5,910 nucleotides of DNA from CAYPQL01 sp964412905 (GTDB taxonomy: Bacteria; Patescibacteriota; Minisyncoccia; JAHIHE01; JAGLIN01), in contig CAYPQL010000061.1 of NCBI GenBank assembly GCA_964412905.1, positions 1 to 5,910 on the forward strand, written 5' to 3'. Positions 4,914 through 5,910 of this stretch are shown piece by piece (the first letter of the stretch is position 1; each line of letters opens with the position of its first letter). Made by a program: the position numbers and the translations under genes. Under the pieces are notes generated by a model that had not been told where the DNA came from, did no database searches, and was given only the letters and a program-made list of their open reading frames with translations.

Positions 4914-5910
4914 AAGGAAGAAGAAAGCGGATATGAAAAAAGAGATACAGCGTGGTGGATAAATTGGAAAAAAATAAAAAAATATATTTATAAAGGCATA
5001 TTGAATAATGAAAATTATAACCGCTACGATGATTTAATAATCAATGCTGTTGCATGTTGGAATGAGGAATTTTTTTCTGAAATTTATTATCCGAATGAGC
5101 CGCTAGACCCTAGTTTAATTAAAGCAATAATATTTCAAGAGAGCAGAGTTGGTTATGATAAAAATAACAATGGAAATATCAATGTAATGCAGGTAGGTAA
5201 TACTGGCGACCCGTCTTTGGATGTACTCAATGGAAAAGGAGAAAAACCCGAATATGAATTAAGAGATGGCAAATTGCGGGAAGTTGATTATAATGGCGAA
5301 GCTAAGGTTGAAAAAGTTTATGACAGTATAAATTGGGGAGTGAGATGGCTATATCACAGAGCTCAATGGATAGGAGATGATAAAAAGCGGCATTGGTTTT
5401 CTTGGAAAGACGCGGTTAAGCGATATGGCCCGGGAATGGAAGAGTACGCGGATAATGTTTGGAGTATTTATACGCAAGGGGTTGATAATCGCAATAATCC
5501 GCCGTTTAAACTTTGGATAATTATTTTTATAATATTAATTCCCGCTTTACTCTTTTCTTTATATGATTTTTCCGGTCGATCAATAAAATCAGCTATTTTT
5601 GATACGATGAATCCTTATGAAAGAGCGTATGCCAAAGATATAAAAATTGAATATTACAATGAGAATAATTTTTTATTTTTGGCAATTATTGAGTGGGAAA
5701 ATGATTGGTCTGAGGATTTTAAAGCGGGTATTTATAAAGATAGTGCGATTGAGTGGCTGCAAATGGAAAATCCGCCAACCGAACAGTCTATTTTGGAAGC
5801 AAGATTTGTATTTCCGGAAGGTTTTAGTAATCCTATTATAGAAATTTATGGCAAAACGCATGCGGGGCATGGAGCGGTATATTTTTATGAAGTTAAAAAT
5901 AATCAATTAA
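4191..5910 (+). CDS. Second modular transglycosylase-like membrane protein (3' end outside window)
   Basis: This open frame has no stop up to the window edge (573 codons seen). Residues 1-242 repeat the two beta-rich domains of the protein at 36-2069. The middle then changes completely: there is no SH3 domain, and a different lysozyme-like domain follows (about 295-435). Its likely catalytic Glu is E317 in IIFQESRVGY, with NVMQVG at 331-336 as the counterpart of the SLT GxxQ motif. INWGVRWLYHRAQ and AVKRYGPGMEEYADNVW resemble the C-terminal helices of transglycosylase-like domains. DKNNNGNIN (323-331) looks like a calcium loop. One transmembrane helix lies at about 441-458, followed by an unrecognised, probably beta-rich C-terminal domain. 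No signal peptide is visible. The start is set by a stop at 4182-4184 and by conservation with the first gene. The enzyme class is likely but less certain than for the first copy. Confidence 0.85.
   Translation, partial: MNLLKKENLNLAVKNNFNYTFEIPENGIYLIEIIASAKSWWQNLKNLKSFFNDDDLAVKIDDVDFPKLNGKKGLFDGEAAWNGNNLKGLAKTGIFLINFKKGNHTLYFLADQNPILESIALFKSDDKEEMDYSPEENNPAQDGDRRQWMAIVLANLPVKNINIKAIAKNYQKDDDDIKLIIDGNIQKNETEKSHENWFWCGRILNRQEKEFNQELNLAKGLHYIEFWADRAPEIKNIKILIKEEESGYEKRDTAWWINWKKIKKYIYKGILNNENYNRYDDLIINAVACWNEEFFSEIYYPNEPLDPSLIKAIIFQESRVGYDKNNNGNINVMQVGNTGDPSLDVLNGKGEKPEYELRDGKLREVDYNGEAKVEKVYDSINWGVRWLYHRAQWIGDDKKRHWFSWKDAVKRYGPGMEEYADNVWSIYTQGVDNRNNPPFKLWIIIFIILIPALLFSLYDFSGRSIKSAIFDTMNPYERAYAKDIKIEYYNENNFLFLAIIEWENDWSEDFKAGIYKDSAIEWLQMENPPTEQSILEARFVFPEGFSNPIIEIYGKTHAGHGAVYFYEVKNNQL

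Noticed and set aside
5647..5841. Short + strand frame at the right edge, and a minus-strand frame at 5673-5906
   Set aside because: Both overlap the second modular enzyme gene, which is open in its own frame through to the edge and continues with normal-looking protein sequence.

Overview
AT-rich bacterial DNA with four protein genes, all on the + strand. Two encode modular, membrane-spanning proteins with lytic-transglycosylase-type domains. They lie at the two ends of the window and share the same 5' end. Between them are a small charged hypothetical protein, a vestigial fragment of trmD, and an AAA ATPase of the AAA_14/DUF4143 type. The trmD fragment points to a bacterium, because TrmD is the bacterial m1G37 tRNA methyltransferase and archaea use Trm5. 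The AT-rich codon use, the charged proteins and the paired-domain wall enzymes would suit a Candidate Phyla Radiation (Patescibacteria) genome, but this is a guess from style and not a demonstrated assignment.

Layout. Bases 1-2069 hold the upstream tail of a repeat and a complete 677-residue protein. Its order is two related beta-rich domains, a bacterial SH3 domain, an SLT/GH23 domain, one transmembrane helix and an unknown C-terminal domain. A strong hairpin follows at 2072-2104. Bases 2124-2702 form a self-contained unit: a 24-bp dispersed repeat, a good sigma70-type promoter, a 146-residue hypothetical gene and an intrinsic terminator. Bases 2703-2991 hold no intact gene, but they contain the first ~30 codons of trmD, split by an ~80-bp element with 14-bp terminal inverted repeats. 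A second strong promoter, with an operator-like inverted repeat, then drives the ATPase (2992-4125). After 65 bases that contain another copy of the 24-bp repeat, the second modular enzyme starts at 4191 and runs off the right edge still open (573 codons seen).

The two terminal genes look like members of a paralogous, probably tandem family. About 35 bp of upstream DNA and the first ~243 codons are shared, whereas the catalytic and C-terminal parts are of different types. A 176-bp block is identical to the base between the copies, flanked by more diverged sequence, which is the mark of recent gene conversion or recombination. The most notable points are this domain-swapping arrangement, the catalytic domains placed on the N-terminal side of a single membrane helix with no visible signal peptide, and the interrupted trmD relic. 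No link between the ATPase and the wall enzymes can be shown beyond proximity and possible co-transcription with the second enzyme.
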